Positions 1-8,836 are shown, counted from the first letter of the stretch. The stretch: DNA of 64,000 nucleotides from JBEVJK01 sp963791325 (GCA_963791325.1 CAWBRU010000009.1:248001-312000), one strand, 5' to 3'. Numbers and translations are program-made. The notes: generated by a model not told the origin, from the sequence alone.

Positions 1-151
1 TGCAGGCGAGCGCTGCGCCTCGACCTCCAACCGCAATTTCGAAGGCCGCCAAGGCATCGGCGGGCGAACCCATCTGATGAGCCCAGCAATGGCTGCGGCC
101 GCCGCCATTGCCGGCCGGCTGGTCGACGTGCGCACGCTGGGGCACGCCTGA
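1..151 (+). CDS. LeuC-like aconitase-family large subunit, C-terminal end (partial)
   Basis: Only the last 49 codons are in the window, read from base 2 to a TGA at 149-151. The peptide carries the typical LeuC tail, with CASTSNRNFEGRQG followed by GGRTHLMSPAMAAAAAIAG. LeuC-type proteins are the Fe-S containing large subunits of 3-isopropylmalate dehydratase and of related hydro-lyases for maleate, citraconate or dimethylmaleate. The LeuD-like small subunit starts 1 bp after this stop, so the two subunits are co-transcribed. Because the next genes encode an amidohydrolase and a C-C lyase rather than leucine genes, the substrate may not be isopropylmalate; that part is inference. Confidence 0.85.
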   Translation, partial: AGERCASTSNRNFEGRQGIGGRTHLMSPAMAAAAAIAGRLVDVRTLGHA

Positions 152-152
152 G

Positions 153-804
153 ATGCAGCCTTTCACCAGCCTGGAAAGCGTCGCGGCGCCGCTACCGGAG
201 GCCGATGTCGACACCGACGTGATCTTTCCCGCCCGCTTCCTGCTGCTGCTGGACAAGGCCGGCCTCGGCCGGCACCTGTTCCATGAGCGGCGCAGCCAGA
301 ACGGCGCCAGCACCGATTTCGTCCTCAACCGGCCTCCCTTCGACCGCGCGCAGATCCTGGTCGCAGGCGCCAATTTCGGCTCCGGCTCGAGCCGCGAACA
401 GGCCGTGTGGGCGTTGGCCGACTTCGGCATCCGCTGCGTCATCGCGCCGAGCTTCGGCGAGATTTTCTTCGCCAATTGCTTCAAGAACGGCGTCCTACCC
501 ATTGTTCTGCAGAGACGCCGAGCACGCTCGGGTGATGTCCGCCGCCGCTCTCGCACAGCCGATCAAGGTGGATCTGGAGACGCAGCGGCTCAGCCTGCCC
601 GGCCACCCGGCGCTGCCCTTCGACATCGACCCCTATCGGCGTCGCGCATTGCTGTCCGGGCTCGACGAAATCGGTGCGATCCTTGCCGACGATGCCGCCG
701 AGATCGCGGCGTTCGAAGCCGCCCAGCGGCGGGATTTTCCATGGCTTGCGGTCGACGGCGGATCGCTGGACCGCCTGCTCGACGCCCCCGGAGCGCCGGC
801 ATGA
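153..804 (+). pseudogene. LeuD-like aconitase-family small subunit, one frameshift
   Basis: The ATG at 153 opens a LeuD swivel domain (MQPFTSLESVAAPLPEADVD, then VAGANFGSGSSREQAVWAL and SFGEIFFANCFKNGVLPI). After about base 508 the homology moves to the next frame (HARVMSAAALAQPIKVDL to LLDAPGAPA, stop 802-804), so one extra base lies around 508-516. Combined length is about 216 residues, normal for LeuD. No in-frame stop occurs on either side of the break, and the stop overlaps the next start as ATGA, so the operon architecture is intact. A sequencing insertion is as likely as a real mutation. It should form a heterodimer with the LeuC-like subunit just upstream. Confidence 0.82.
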
Positions 805-1454
805 CCGAAGCCGATCTTGCAGCAAACTACAAGGGCGCGTTCGGCAAGCGCCTCGGCTTCGGCCAGCGGCCGGCGCTGTTGCTGATCGACCTGGTCGAGG
901 CCTATTTCAACCCCGGCTGCGCGCTCTATGCCGGCGTGGAAGAGGTGCTCGAATCGGCGATCCGCCTCCAGGGTGAAGCCCGAAGCGCCGGCATTCCGGT
1001 CATCTACACCAACGTCGTCTACAACAAATCGGCGCTGAACGGCGGCCGCTTCTATCAGAAGTCGCTGACGCTGCACAATTTTCTCGAAGGCAGCCCGATG
1101 GGCGCCTGGCCAAAGGGGCTGCGGCCGGCCGACGACGAGCTGGTCATCTCCAAGCAATATCCCAGCGCCTTCTTCGGCACCTCGCTCGCCTCGACGCTGA
1201 CCACGCAGGGCATCGACACGCTGATCCACGCCGGGGTGTCGACCAGCGGCTGCGTACGGGCGACCTGCGTCGACTGCTGCTCCTACGGCTTCATCCCGAT
1301 CATCGTGCGCGACGCCGTCGGCGACCGCCACAGCGCGCCCCACGAGGCCAATCTGTTCGACATGGACGCCAAATATGGCGACGTGGTCAGCGAAACCGAA
1401 GCGATCGCCTATCTGCGAAACCTGAAAGCCGTTCGATGCACAAGCGCAGTCTGA
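801..1454 (+). CDS. Isochorismatase-family (cysteine) amidohydrolase
   Basis: This 217-residue protein starts at the ATG of an ATGA overlap with the LeuD-like gene. The cysteine hydrolase triad can be seen: Asp in PALLLIDLVEAYF, Lys in ELVISKQYPSAFFGT and the nucleophile Cys in HAGVSTSGCVRATCVDC. Relatives include N-carbamoylsarcosine amidase and maleamate amidohydrolase (NicF), which release ammonia from an amide. Its reading frame overlaps the following lyase gene by 19 bp. Next to a LeuCD-like hydratase and an isocitrate lyase-family enzyme, a role in making a maleate-type dicarboxylate from its mono-amide is attractive. N-carbamoylsarcosine hydrolysis is a second possibility given the sarcosine genes further along. 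Confidence 0.85.
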   Translation: MTEADLAANYKGAFGKRLGFGQRPALLLIDLVEAYFNPGCALYAGVEEVLESAIRLQGEARSAGIPVIYTNVVYNKSALNGGRFYQKSLTLHNFLEGSPMGAWPKGLRPADDELVISKQYPSAFFGTSLASTLTTQGIDTLIHAGVSTSGCVRATCVDCCSYGFIPIIVRDAVGDRHSAPHEANLFDMDAKYGDVVSETEAIAYLRNLKAVRCTSAV

Positions 1455-2317
1455 GTGCCGCCCTTGCCGCCGGGGAGTTCGTTCTCGCCCCCGGCATCCA
1501 CGACATGATCACGGCCGTGATCAGCAACAAGATCGGCTTCGATTTCGTTTACGCCTCGGGCTACTGGCTGACCGCCTCGGCCTACGGCCTGCCGGATGCC
1601 GGGATCGCCAGCTATACGCAGATGCTCGACCGGGTGGCGACGTTGTGCCGGACCGTCGACGCCGCGGTGATCGCCGATGCCGACACCGGCTATGGCGGCC
1701 TGCTCAACGTCCACCACACGGTGCGCGGTTACGAGGAGGCGGGGGTGGCCGCCATCCAGATCGAGGACCAGGAATTTCCGAAGAAATGCGGGCACACGCC
1801 GTTTAAGCGCGTCGTGCCGGTCATCGACATGGTCGAGAAGGTCAAGGTGGCCTGCGAGGCCCGCCGCAATCCCGAGACGCTGATCATCGCCCGCACCGAT
1901 GCCCGCCAGACCGACGGGTTCGAGGGCGCGCTCGCCCGCGGCCTTGCCTATGGCGAGGCCGGCGCCGACATCGTCTTCCTCGAAGCGCTGGAAAGCGAGG
2001 CGGAAATGCGGGAGGCCTGCAAGCGGGTGGCCAAGCCGATGATGGCCAACATGGCCGACGGCGGCCGCACGCCGATCCGCTCGAAGGCCGAGCTCGCCGA
2101 CATCGGCTACCGGCTGGCGATCTATCCCTCCGCGACGGGCCTTGCCTCCGCTGCTGCTGCGGCCAATGCACTTGCCGTGCTGAAGACCGAAGGCACCTCG
2201 GACTCCGCCAACCTGCCGCTGTTCAGCTTCGCCGAATTCAACGCGCTGATCGGCTTCGAGGAGGTTTGGGACTTCGAGCGACGCTGGGCGCGCCCGGCGA
2301 AGGCGGCAAACGCATGA
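1436..2317 (+). CDS. Isocitrate lyase/PEP mutase-family lyase (2,3-dimethylmalate or 2-methylisocitrate lyase-like)
   Basis: This is a 293-residue TIM barrel of the ICL/PEPM superfamily. The metal-binding DADTGYGG stretch is at about residues 81-88 and the lyase signature KKCGH at 116-120. The Cys in that signature is typical of C-C lyases, whereas PEP mutase and phosphonopyruvate hydrolase lack it. The IARTDAR segment is also present. The gene starts inside the amidohydrolase gene (19-bp overlap) and its TGA overlaps the next ATG. Members with this motif cleave 2-methylisocitrate or 2,3-dimethylmalate to pyruvate plus a second acid. Coupling to a LeuCD-like hydratase favours a malate-type substrate, by inference. 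Confidence 0.85.
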   Translation: MHKRSLSAALAAGEFVLAPGIHDMITAVISNKIGFDFVYASGYWLTASAYGLPDAGIASYTQMLDRVATLCRTVDAAVIADADTGYGGLLNVHHTVRGYEEAGVAAIQIEDQEFPKKCGHTPFKRVVPVIDMVEKVKVACEARRNPETLIIARTDARQTDGFEGALARGLAYGEAGADIVFLEALESEAEMREACKRVAKPMMANMADGGRTPIRSKAELADIGYRLAIYPSATGLASAAAAANALAVLKTEGTSDSANLPLFSFAEFNALIGFEEVWDFERRWARPAKAANA

Positions 2318-3267
2318 GCGGCAAGGTCGCCTGCATCGGCGCCGGCACCGTCGGCCACGCTTGGGCGGTGGTGTTTGCCCGCGCCGGCTACGACGTGGTC
2401 CTGTTCGACGCCAAGCCCGGCGAGGTCGAGCAGCGGGCGCTGCCGGCCGCGCGGGCGACGCTCGACCTGCTGGCCGAGGCCGGCGTGCTTGCCGAAACCG
2501 CACCGGCCGTGGCCGGCCGGATCCGCGCCGGCACCTCGCTCGCCGAGGCGGTCCAGGATGCCGTCTACGTCCAGGAAAGCGTGCGGGAGGACGTCGCGGT
2601 CAAGCGCCAGGTGTTCGCCGCAATCGCCGCCGCGGCGCCCGCCGGCGCAATCCTGGCGTCTTCGACCTCGGCGATCCGCGGCTCCGAGTTCCTGGGCGAG
2701 ATCGCGCATCCGGAGCGCGCCCTGGTCGCCCATCCGGTCAATCCGCCTTCGCTGGTGCCGCTGGTCGAGATCTGCCCGACGCCGCGCACCGCGCCGGCCA
2801 TCATCGAAGCCGCCCGGCAGCTGTTGAGCGCGGCCGGCATGAAGCCGGTGGTGCTCGCCAAGGAAATCGACGGCTTCCTCCTCAACCGGCTGCAATACAC
2901 GCTGGTCGCCGAGGCCCTGCACCTGGTGGGGGAAGGCTATTGCACGGCCGAAGACATCGACCGGGTGATGACGGAAGGGCTGGCCTTGCGCTGGGCCTTC
3001 ATCGGCCCGTTCACCGTCGCGCACCTCAACGCCCCGGACGGGCTCAAGGGCTTCGTCGACCGGCTCGGCCCGATGATGCGGCGCATGGGAGCCGATGCGC
3101 GCACCGACTATCCGTGGACGGATGCGCAGATCGCCGCGGCACACGAATTGCTCGCCAGGCACATTCCGCTCACCGAGATCGCCGCCGGTCAGCGCGCGCG
3201 CGACCGCCGCATCCTCGAGCTGCTGCGCCTCAGGGCGCGGCTGGACGGCCAAGAAGACCCGGCCTGA
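2314..3267 (+). CDS. 3-hydroxyacyl-CoA dehydrogenase-family protein (L-gulonate 3-dehydrogenase/lambda-crystallin type)
   Basis: This 317-residue protein starts at ATG 2314 within an ATGA overlap with the lyase gene. The N-terminal Rossmann motif is CIGAGTVGHAWAVVFARAGY. The catalytic region AHPVNPPSLVPLVEICP follows, then the helical C-terminal domain with KEIDGFLLNRLQYTLVAEAL. The single short hydroxyacyl-CoA dehydrogenase module, with no hydratase domain, matches the CRYL1/L-gulonate 3-dehydrogenase and carnitine dehydrogenase group, which oxidise hydroxyacids rather than CoA esters. As the last gene of the operon it probably oxidises a hydroxy-acid of the same pathway with NAD. The exact substrate cannot be read from sequence. 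Confidence 0.82.
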   Translation: MSGKVACIGAGTVGHAWAVVFARAGYDVVLFDAKPGEVEQRALPAARATLDLLAEAGVLAETAPAVAGRIRAGTSLAEAVQDAVYVQESVREDVAVKRQVFAAIAAAAPAGAILASSTSAIRGSEFLGEIAHPERALVAHPVNPPSLVPLVEICPTPRTAPAIIEAARQLLSAAGMKPVVLAKEIDGFLLNRLQYTLVAEALHLVGEGYCTAEDIDRVMTEGLALRWAFIGPFTVAHLNAPDGLKGFVDRLGPMMRRMGADARTDYPWTDAQIAAAHELLARHIPLTEIAAGQRARDRRILELLRLRARLDGQEDPA

Positions 3268-3277
3268 TTCGCGACTT

Positions 3278-3769
3278 TCAGCCCGGCTTGTCGCGCTCGA
3301 GCTGGACCTGGCTGATATAGGAAAGCTCCCATTCGCGCTTGATTCGCTCGTCGGTCGACAGCGGCGCGCCGCTCTCCGGCAGAAATTCGCGATCCTGTTT
3401 CCGGTTCTCGCGCAGGTAAAGAAACCACGGCAGGATCAGTACGGCGAACCCCACGACGTAGTCCCAGTTGGAGGTTCCCGGCCGGTAGCCGTAATAGGTG
3501 AGATAGAGCACGGCCGCTCCGAACAGGCTGACGAGCAAGGTGCGGCCGATCAGCTGTTGCTGCTTCGCTTGATAAAGATTGAACTCCAAGGCCTTGATAT
3601 AACTCAATGCTTCGGCCGGCAGGTCTTCCGCCCGGGCGGCCGGATGGCGACTTCTGGCCCGCACCTGGTCGAGCAGCCGCTTCTGGGTCTCGCTCAGGTC
3701 GCCGTCGTAGCCCGGCTGCCGGTACCAGGGCATCTGGTCGGAAATTGCTTGACTGCCGCGCCACCACAT
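3278..3769 (-). CDS. Hypothetical membrane protein with two transmembrane segments
   Basis: This is a 163-residue protein with a GGAGGAG ribosome site 8-9 bp before its ATG. The first 75 residues are polar and charged, with a predicted helical stretch. Two hydrophobic helices follow (LIGRTLLVSLFGAAVLYLTYY and YVVGFAVLILPWFLYL) and then a charged cytoplasmic tail. I recognise no family. It lies convergent to the catabolic operon, with only 10 bp between the stops, and is followed by about 210 bp without a gene. Confidence 0.65.
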   Translation of the reverse strand: MWWRGSQAISDQMPWYRQPGYDGDLSETQKRLLDQVRARSRHPAARAEDLPAEALSYIKALEFNLYQAKQQQLIGRTLLVSLFGAAVLYLTYYGYRPGTSNWDYVVGFAVLILPWFLYLRENRKQDREFLPESGAPLSTDERIKREWELSYISQVQLERDKPG

Positions 3770-3980
3770 CGAGTTCGCTCCTCCGGCGGGATGATCGCGA
3801 GCTATTCAGGCCGATCACAGCTCTTGCGAGCTGGGACGCGCAGGCGACGCGATACCATCGTCGTTCAGCGTCACGCCACCGTTCAGGCGTCGCTCGTCTT
3901 TCGGCTATTGTAGAGGATCGAGGCGAGCGTCGGCCAGTGCCGTTGCGCCGCAACGTGCCGGTCGGAACAAAATCCGCCGC

Positions 3981-5483
3981 TCAGGGCTGAAGGGCGGTGA
4001 CGGCGAGCACCAGCGGATGGTCGCTCATCGTCAGCTCGAGCGGCCCGTCGGCGTGCAGCCGGCGCAGCGGTTCGACCCCGACGGTCGGGTCATAGATCGT
4101 CACCTCCGCCGACTTGACGCCGAGATCGAGCCGCACCGGATCACTGCCCTCCAGCCGCTCGCCCCACACCACCAGCTGGAACAGGCCGTCGCTGCGCTGC
4201 AGCAGCAGCGTGTGCACGCTCGGCGGCTGGTCGGGGATGGTGAAGTCGAGCTCGCCGGGATCGGTCCTGGTGCCCGGGTCGGCGAGGATCGAGGTGAGGT
4301 TGTGAAGATAGACGGCCGCCTTGCGGGGCGAGTAGTCCGGACGGAAGAACCCGAAGGTTTGGTTGCCGGCTTCATCGGTCCGGTCGCGCAATAGGTAGAC
4401 GGCCGTGTAGCCATAGCCGCGCCGGAACTGCGCCAGATAGAGGTTCATCAGGTTGAGCGCCTGCAGGCTCTCGGTCACCGGCCCGGCGATCTTGGTCCCG
4501 GTCTCGGTGGTGACGCGCGGCAGGGTGTCGAGCGTGGTCTGATCATAGCCCTGATAGCCGCGCCGCCAGGTGATGCCGAAATTGCCGAACAGCCCGTCGA
4601 CTTTCGACGCCGCGGTCGGGTCGGCCGCATCCCAGGCCTTGTTGTCGGCCGGATCGGGCGCATGCGGATGGTAGAGGTAGTTGTGCACATTGGCGGCGTC
4701 GGCATAGCGGGTGCCGTCCGGCATCAGCGTGCCCGCCCCGGCTGGGATGGTCAGGAATTGCAGCCCGACATTGTCGCGCTCAGCGCCCGCTTCGGAGACC
4801 GTCCATACCGGGTAGGCCGCGAGCTGCGGGTCGCCCTTGACCGCGCCGTAGAGGTCGCGCTGCAGTTTGGCCACCGGCAGCCATGACGACCGGCCGCCGC
4901 CTTTCTCGCCGTGGTAGGTGATGCCCCAATTGTTCGGTTCGTTGTTGCCCTCGAAGGCAAGCAGGGCGCCGGCCCGGGCAAGCTGCCTGCCCGTCGCGAT
5001 CAGCTTGCCGAGATCGGTGCCGCCGCTGACCAGGCCCCAGCTCAGCTTCACCCCGGTCTGCCGGTGCAGCTCGAGGAAGGTGCCGATCGTGGTCGGCCCG
5101 TCCTCGGTCAGCCCCTCGATCCCCGCCCTCACCCAGCGGAAGCCGCCATAGCGCAGCATCGCCACGGTTCGCGCCAGCGGCTGGCCGCGGTCGGGGAAGG
5201 TGCTGACGACGCCGATGCTGTCCAGAAACGCACTGGTCGGCGTGGCCGGCTCCGCCGGCGCCGGAGACGCCGAGAAGATCATGCCGGCGAGCGCGGCGAT
5301 CGGGATCCGGCCGACACGGCGTGCGACAGCCCCCGCGCGTCCGCCGTCCGCTTGGCACGACCGCTGCCGGCCCACACCGCGTTCGGCGGCATGATCGTGG
5401 CAGATCGGCACCACCACCGGTGTTACGCCGCGGTTTTCTGCGGTCCCAGCGGATCCGCCTTGGTTGTGATCGGCTATTGCCAT
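3981..5483 (-). CDS. Secreted glycoside hydrolase-like protein (clan GH-A-type TIM barrel)
   Basis: The protein runs to a TGA at 3981-3983. I chose the ATG at 5483 (about 500 residues) because it is the most upstream ATG outside the divergent gene and AAGGAG sits directly in front of it; the spacing is poor, so a start further in is possible. An export signal-like stretch (IPIAALAGMIFSASPAPAEP) precedes the domain. LAFEGNNEPNNWG has the Asn-Glu acid/base pattern and VTTETGTKIAG the candidate nucleophile Glu expected of clan GH-A glycosidases. A small beta domain occupies the C-terminus. It is divergent from the L,D-transpeptidase gene. The polysaccharide substrate is unknown. Confidence 0.72.
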   Translation of the reverse strand: MAIADHNQGGSAGTAENRGVTPVVVPICHDHAAERGVGRQRSCQADGGRAGAVARRVGRIPIAALAGMIFSASPAPAEPATPTSAFLDSIGVVSTFPDRGQPLARTVAMLRYGGFRWVRAGIEGLTEDGPTTIGTFLELHRQTGVKLSWGLVSGGTDLGKLIATGRQLARAGALLAFEGNNEPNNWGITYHGEKGGGRSSWLPVAKLQRDLYGAVKGDPQLAAYPVWTVSEAGAERDNVGLQFLTIPAGAGTLMPDGTRYADAANVHNYLYHPHAPDPADNKAWDAADPTAASKVDGLFGNFGITWRRGYQGYDQTTLDTLPRVTTETGTKIAGPVTESLQALNLMNLYLAQFRRGYGYTAVYLLRDRTDEAGNQTFGFFRPDYSPRKAAVYLHNLTSILADPGTRTDPGELDFTIPDQPPSVHTLLLQRSDGLFQLVVWGERLEGSDPVRLDLGVKSAEVTIYDPTVGVEPLRRLHADGPLELTMSDHPLVLAVTALQP

Positions 5484-5547
5484 CTCCTTGCCACAATTTT
5501 TTGTTGCCGGAGCCTGGGCGGTTGTCGCCCACCCTGCGGAAGGAAAC

Positions 5548-6144
5548 ATGGCACCCATCCAACTGTCCAGGCGCGGCTTTGTCTTGAGCGGCGTGGCGAC
5601 GCTGCTGGCGGGCTGTGCCCCCAGTCTGCAGGAGGTGGCCGAGCCGCTGCCCTTCGCCAGCCCGCCTTCACCGATGGCCGATCCCCGCTTCAAGCGGCAG
5701 CATGTTCCCTATAGCGGCAGCGAGGCGCCGGGCTCGATCGTCGTCAATGTCGACGAGCGCTTCCTCTACGCCGTCGAGCCGGACGGCTGGGCGACCCGCT
5801 ATGGCGCGGCCGTCGGCGAGGAAGGGCTGACCTTCAAGGGCCAGGCCAAGGTCGGGCGCAAGGCTGAATGGCCATCCTGGAAGCCGACGGCCGACATGAT
5901 CGGCCGCAAGCCCCGGCTGGCGCAATATGCCGACGGCGTGCCCGGCGGCGAGGAAAATCCGCTCGGTGCGCGCGCGCTCTATCTCTACCAGGACGGCCGC
6001 GACACCATGTTCCGCATTCACGGCACCAACGAGCCGTGGATGATCGGAACGGCGGTGTCGAACGGCTGCATCCGGCTGAGCAACGAGGACATCACCGAGC
6101 TTTATGACCGTACCCCGATCGGCACCCCGGTGCTGGTCATCTGA
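5548..6144 (+). CDS. L,D-transpeptidase lipoprotein (YkuD domain)
   Basis: The ATG at 5548 follows GGAAGGAA. The N-terminus has a twin-Arg-like signal and lipobox (LSRRGFVLSGVATLLAGC), so the mature protein is a lipoprotein. The YkuD catalytic motif is complete: FRIHGTNEPWMIGTAVSNGCIRL, with catalytic His and Cys. It forms 3-3 cross-links in peptidoglycan or attaches proteins to it, in the periplasm. At 198 residues it is a short single-domain member, common in several copies in Rhizobiales. The gene is divergent from the glycoside hydrolase and followed by tRNA-Leu. Confidence 0.9.
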   Translation: MAPIQLSRRGFVLSGVATLLAGCAPSLQEVAEPLPFASPPSPMADPRFKRQHVPYSGSEAPGSIVVNVDERFLYAVEPDGWATRYGAAVGEEGLTFKGQAKVGRKAEWPSWKPTADMIGRKPRLAQYADGVPGGEENPLGARALYLYQDGRDTMFRIHGTNEPWMIGTAVSNGCIRLSNEDITELYDRTPIGTPVLVI

Positions 6145-6292
6145 CGCGGCGCTCGGCTCGGGTCGCCGCGCTCAGCAATTCGACCGGGCGGGCGGGAGGC
6201 GGCAGCCTCAAAATCCGCTGCCGCCGCCCTTGTTTCACCGGGAGTGATTTGCTACATCGCCGCGGGCCGGCGCCCTTGGCGCCAAGCGACGT

Positions 6293-6377
6293 GCGGTCGT
6301 GGCGGAATTGGTAGACGCGCAGCGTTGAGGTCGCTGTGGGGCAACCCGTGGAAGTTCGAGTCTTCTCGACCGCACCA
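6293..6377 (+). tRNA. tRNA-Leu (anticodon GAG)
   Basis: The acceptor arms GCGGTCG (6293-6299) and CGACCGC (6367-6373) pair perfectly and are followed by A and an encoded CCA. The anticodon stem CAGCG/CGCTG encloses loop TTGAGGT with anticodon GAG at 6327-6329. A long variable arm (about TGGGGCAACCCG) marks a class II tRNA, and the T arm contains TTCGAGT. It reads CUC and CUU leucine codons. Such tRNA 3' ends can be integration sites, but I see no integrase next to it. Confidence 0.97.
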
Positions 6378-6586
6378 GACCGCTGCACAACCCCAAGTTT
6401 CATGCATCGAAAATCCAGTCCCGCGCAATGCGGTGACCCGAGCCGGCCCTGATAGCCGGTATCGTTCGCAGCGCGCGCCTGTGCCGACCTGGCGCCGACT
6501 GTGAACCAACTCACATCACCAAACAACCAAGGCGGGTAGAATTGCGAGGCATGGCGGGCCATCCGCCCAATTACAGGAGGCACATC

Positions 6587-7132
6587 ATGAAGCGTGTTTT
6601 TGACGCATGTGCAGGAATCGCCTGTCTTTTTCTGGGGTTTGCCTTTTCTCACTCTGCCGGCGCACAAAATGTCCTCAACACACGGAGCGCTCCCGGCACC
6701 CAGGAGGCTTTGAGCGCACCACACGCGGAAGAATTCAACATCCGTCAGGGCATGAGCACGTTCGATCTCACGTCGGCGCAGCCGACAAGAGGCGTCGTGT
6801 TCTTTACAGCCGCAATCAATTCAAACGGCAGCGTCGCGAGTTGCTTCGGCTGCGACGTCGCGAAAACAATGAGAGTGGCCCCCGGTAGATATGTCGTCAA
6901 CTTCGGACAGAACGTACAAGCAATCAATGGTTGGAGCCGATGGGTCCAGCCCGACACTCTGCAAACCGGAATAGTGGGAACCGACACGAACCCGGGAGCC
7001 TCGTGCACCACTGCGGACTCGGCTGCCAATTCCAATGCAGTTTGGATAAACTGCCAGCACAGCGGTGGTCCCGGCAGTCAGGGCCAATCCACTTTCTTTG
7101 ATACTTCTTTCTTTCTGTTCGTCGCGAGATGA
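6587..7132 (+). CDS. Small secreted protein of unknown function
   Basis: The ATG at 6587 is preceded by ACAGGAGG at a good distance, which fixes the start over the upstream in-frame codons. The 181-residue product begins with a signal peptide (FDACAGIACLFLGFAFSHSAGAQ) and has no further membrane segment. A short cysteine pair occurs in SCFGCD, with two more cysteines near the C-terminus (ASCTT and WINCQ), so disulfides in the periplasm are plausible. Base composition is lower in GC than the neighbours, suggesting recent acquisition. I recognise no family. Confidence 0.65.
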   Translation: MKRVFDACAGIACLFLGFAFSHSAGAQNVLNTRSAPGTQEALSAPHAEEFNIRQGMSTFDLTSAQPTRGVVFFTAAINSNGSVASCFGCDVAKTMRVAPGRYVVNFGQNVQAINGWSRWVQPDTLQTGIVGTDTNPGASCTTADSAANSNAVWINCQHSGGPGSQGQSTFFDTSFFLFVAR

Positions 7133-7269
7133 AAACAGACGCGCCTTCAGTCGCGTCCAATATCTGAAATCGGCACGGCTGGAGGCGCAGCGCCGCAATG
7201 AGCAGTGCCGCGGTCCGCGTTTGCGCGAGGAACAGCCGGTGTCCGCTTTTTGCGGATCAGGCTCTTAGA

Positions 7270-7671
7270 CTAGGACAAGAGCCTCAACAGGCGAAGACCG
7301 GCGGGAGACCGCAGCTCCTGCGCGTCGAGTGAACCGTTGTGGTTGGCGTCTGCGGCCTTGAAGCGCTGGTCAACGACAGCCAGATACTCGGTCTTCGACA
7401 GCCGGCCGTCAAAATCGCGGTCGGCATCGATGAACTCCAGCGCGTTCAGCCGGCCCGCAAGCTCGGTCCGCGTGAGTTTTTTGTTGTGGTCGAGGTCGAG
7501 CACATCGAACTGCGCCGATCCCGCGGCGCGGGCTTGGGCAAGATCGAGAAGATCGAACGCGACGCTGCGCCTCGCGCTCCGCTCGGCGTGCCGCGAGGTC
7601 GTACACGCGGGAAGTATGGCGCCGCCCACCGTCACGGCGATCAGGCCATAGATAACGTGCCGTCGAGACAT
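7270..7671 (-). CDS. EF-hand calcium-binding lipoprotein
   Basis: The ATG at 7671 has GGGGAGGA about 10 bp upstream. The 133-residue protein starts with a signal and lipobox-like end (VTVGGAILPAC). Three EF-hand loops follow: DLDHNKKLTRTE, DADRDFDGRLSKTE and DANHNGSLDAQE. Each has the Asp/Asn-rich 12-residue pattern ending in an acidic residue. It is likely a periplasmic calcium-binding protein. No enzyme domain is present, and the neighbours (secreted protein, LysR gene) do not suggest a partner. Confidence 0.85.
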   Translation of the reverse strand: MSRRHVIYGLIAVTVGGAILPACTTSRHAERSARRSVAFDLLDLAQARAAGSAQFDVLDLDHNKKLTRTELAGRLNALEFIDADRDFDGRLSKTEYLAVVDQRFKAADANHNGSLDAQELRSPAGLRLLRLLS

Positions 7672-7936
7672 CAACAAGAATTCCTCCCCGGAACCGCCGA
7701 CGGCGCAGCCCTGCGGCGCCCCACGCATGGTCGTCCTGCGCCGCAATCTTAAGCTGCAGCGCGTTGTTAAGATACCGTCATGGTAGCGAAGTGGGCGGCG
7801 CCTTGGAAGCGCCATCGTGTTCAGGCCGAGCGGCGGGTCTGGCGTGCTGCAGTCGAGGATATTTACCGCGCACAAGGGCGCTGGGTTTCACAAGACGGCG
7901 ATCAGGCCGCCAAGCGCCGCTGATCCGCTCTGCCGA

Positions 7937-8836
7937 TCAGAACTTGCCGGTCTCGCGGAACGTCTCGAAGGTAGCGCGGATATGGTCGGCCGCCGCCCTG
8001 ACCGGCGCCGGAGCATCGGCCGTCACCAGCATCGCCAGACTGTAATTGCCGATCTTCGGCAGGCCGTCCTTGGCACTCAGCTCCACCATCTCGCCGGTGA
8101 TGAAGGACTTCGGCAGCGGCGCTATCGCCAGGTCGGCCATGATGGCCGCGCGCTGGCCAGCCGTGTGGGCGCTCATATAGGCAATGCGGTAATTGCGTCC
8201 CTCGCGGCCCAGCGCCTCGAGCGCCCCGGCACGCCAGGCGCAACCCTCTTCCCACACCGAGATCGGCAGCGGCTCGCGCATATGGGCGCAGCCGCCCTTG
8301 GCACCCGCCCACACGATCGGCTCGGTGAGCAGCACCTCGGCGCCGGCGGCATCGGCCTCCACCGAGTTGGTGAGCAGGGTGATGTCGAGGCCGTGGTCCT
8401 CCATCCGCCGTCTGAGGTTGCTGCTCTGGTCGATGGTGACGTCGACGGCGATCGACGGATGCGACTGGGCGAAGCGCTTCAGCACGTTGGGCAGCACGCG
8501 CTCGCCGAAATCATCCGGCGAGCCCAGCCGCACGATCCCGGTGATGTCGGGGATGATGAACTTCGACACCGCCTCGCGGTTGACGGCGAGCATGCGCCGC
8601 GCATAGCCGAGCAGAATCTCGCCGTCGGTGGTGAGCGTGACCGAGCGCGCGTCGCGCGCAAACACCGAGCGGCCGAGAATTTCCTCGAGCTTCTTGATCT
8701 GCATCGAGACGGCCGACGGCGTCCGGAACACCGCATTGGCGGCGGTGGTGAAGCTGCCGGTTTCGGCGATCGCCACGAAGGTGCGCAAAACGTCGAGGTC
8801 AAGCAGCGGCAGGGGATGATTGAGGGGAGCAGTCAT
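7937..8836 (-). CDS. LysR-family transcriptional regulator
   Basis: The 299-residue protein has an N-terminal winged helix (DLDVLRTFVAIAETGSFTTA, then FRTPSAVSMQIKKLEEILG) and a periplasmic-binding-like effector domain. I use the ATG at 8836; a TTG five codons upstream is possible. It belongs to the group near LrhA/PecT-type LysR regulators. The adjacent upstream gene on the other strand is a small DUF1127-like ORF, so autoregulation and control of that gene through the 217-bp spacer are possible. The ligand is unknown. Confidence 0.9.
   Translation of the reverse strand: MTAPLNHPLPLLDLDVLRTFVAIAETGSFTTAANAVFRTPSAVSMQIKKLEEILGRSVFARDARSVTLTTDGEILLGYARRMLAVNREAVSKFIIPDITGIVRLGSPDDFGERVLPNVLKRFAQSHPSIAVDVTIDQSSNLRRRMEDHGLDITLLTNSVEADAAGAEVLLTEPIVWAGAKGGCAHMREPLPISVWEEGCAWRAGALEALGREGRNYRIAYMSAHTAGQRAAIMADLAIAPLPKSFITGEMVELSAKDGLPKIGNYSLAMLVTADAPAPVRAAADHIRATFETFRETGKF

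Noticed and set aside
6293..6377. tRNA-Leu as an integration site for an island
   Set aside because: No integrase and no repeated tRNA 3' end was found nearby; neighbouring genes look native apart from one small secreted protein gene.
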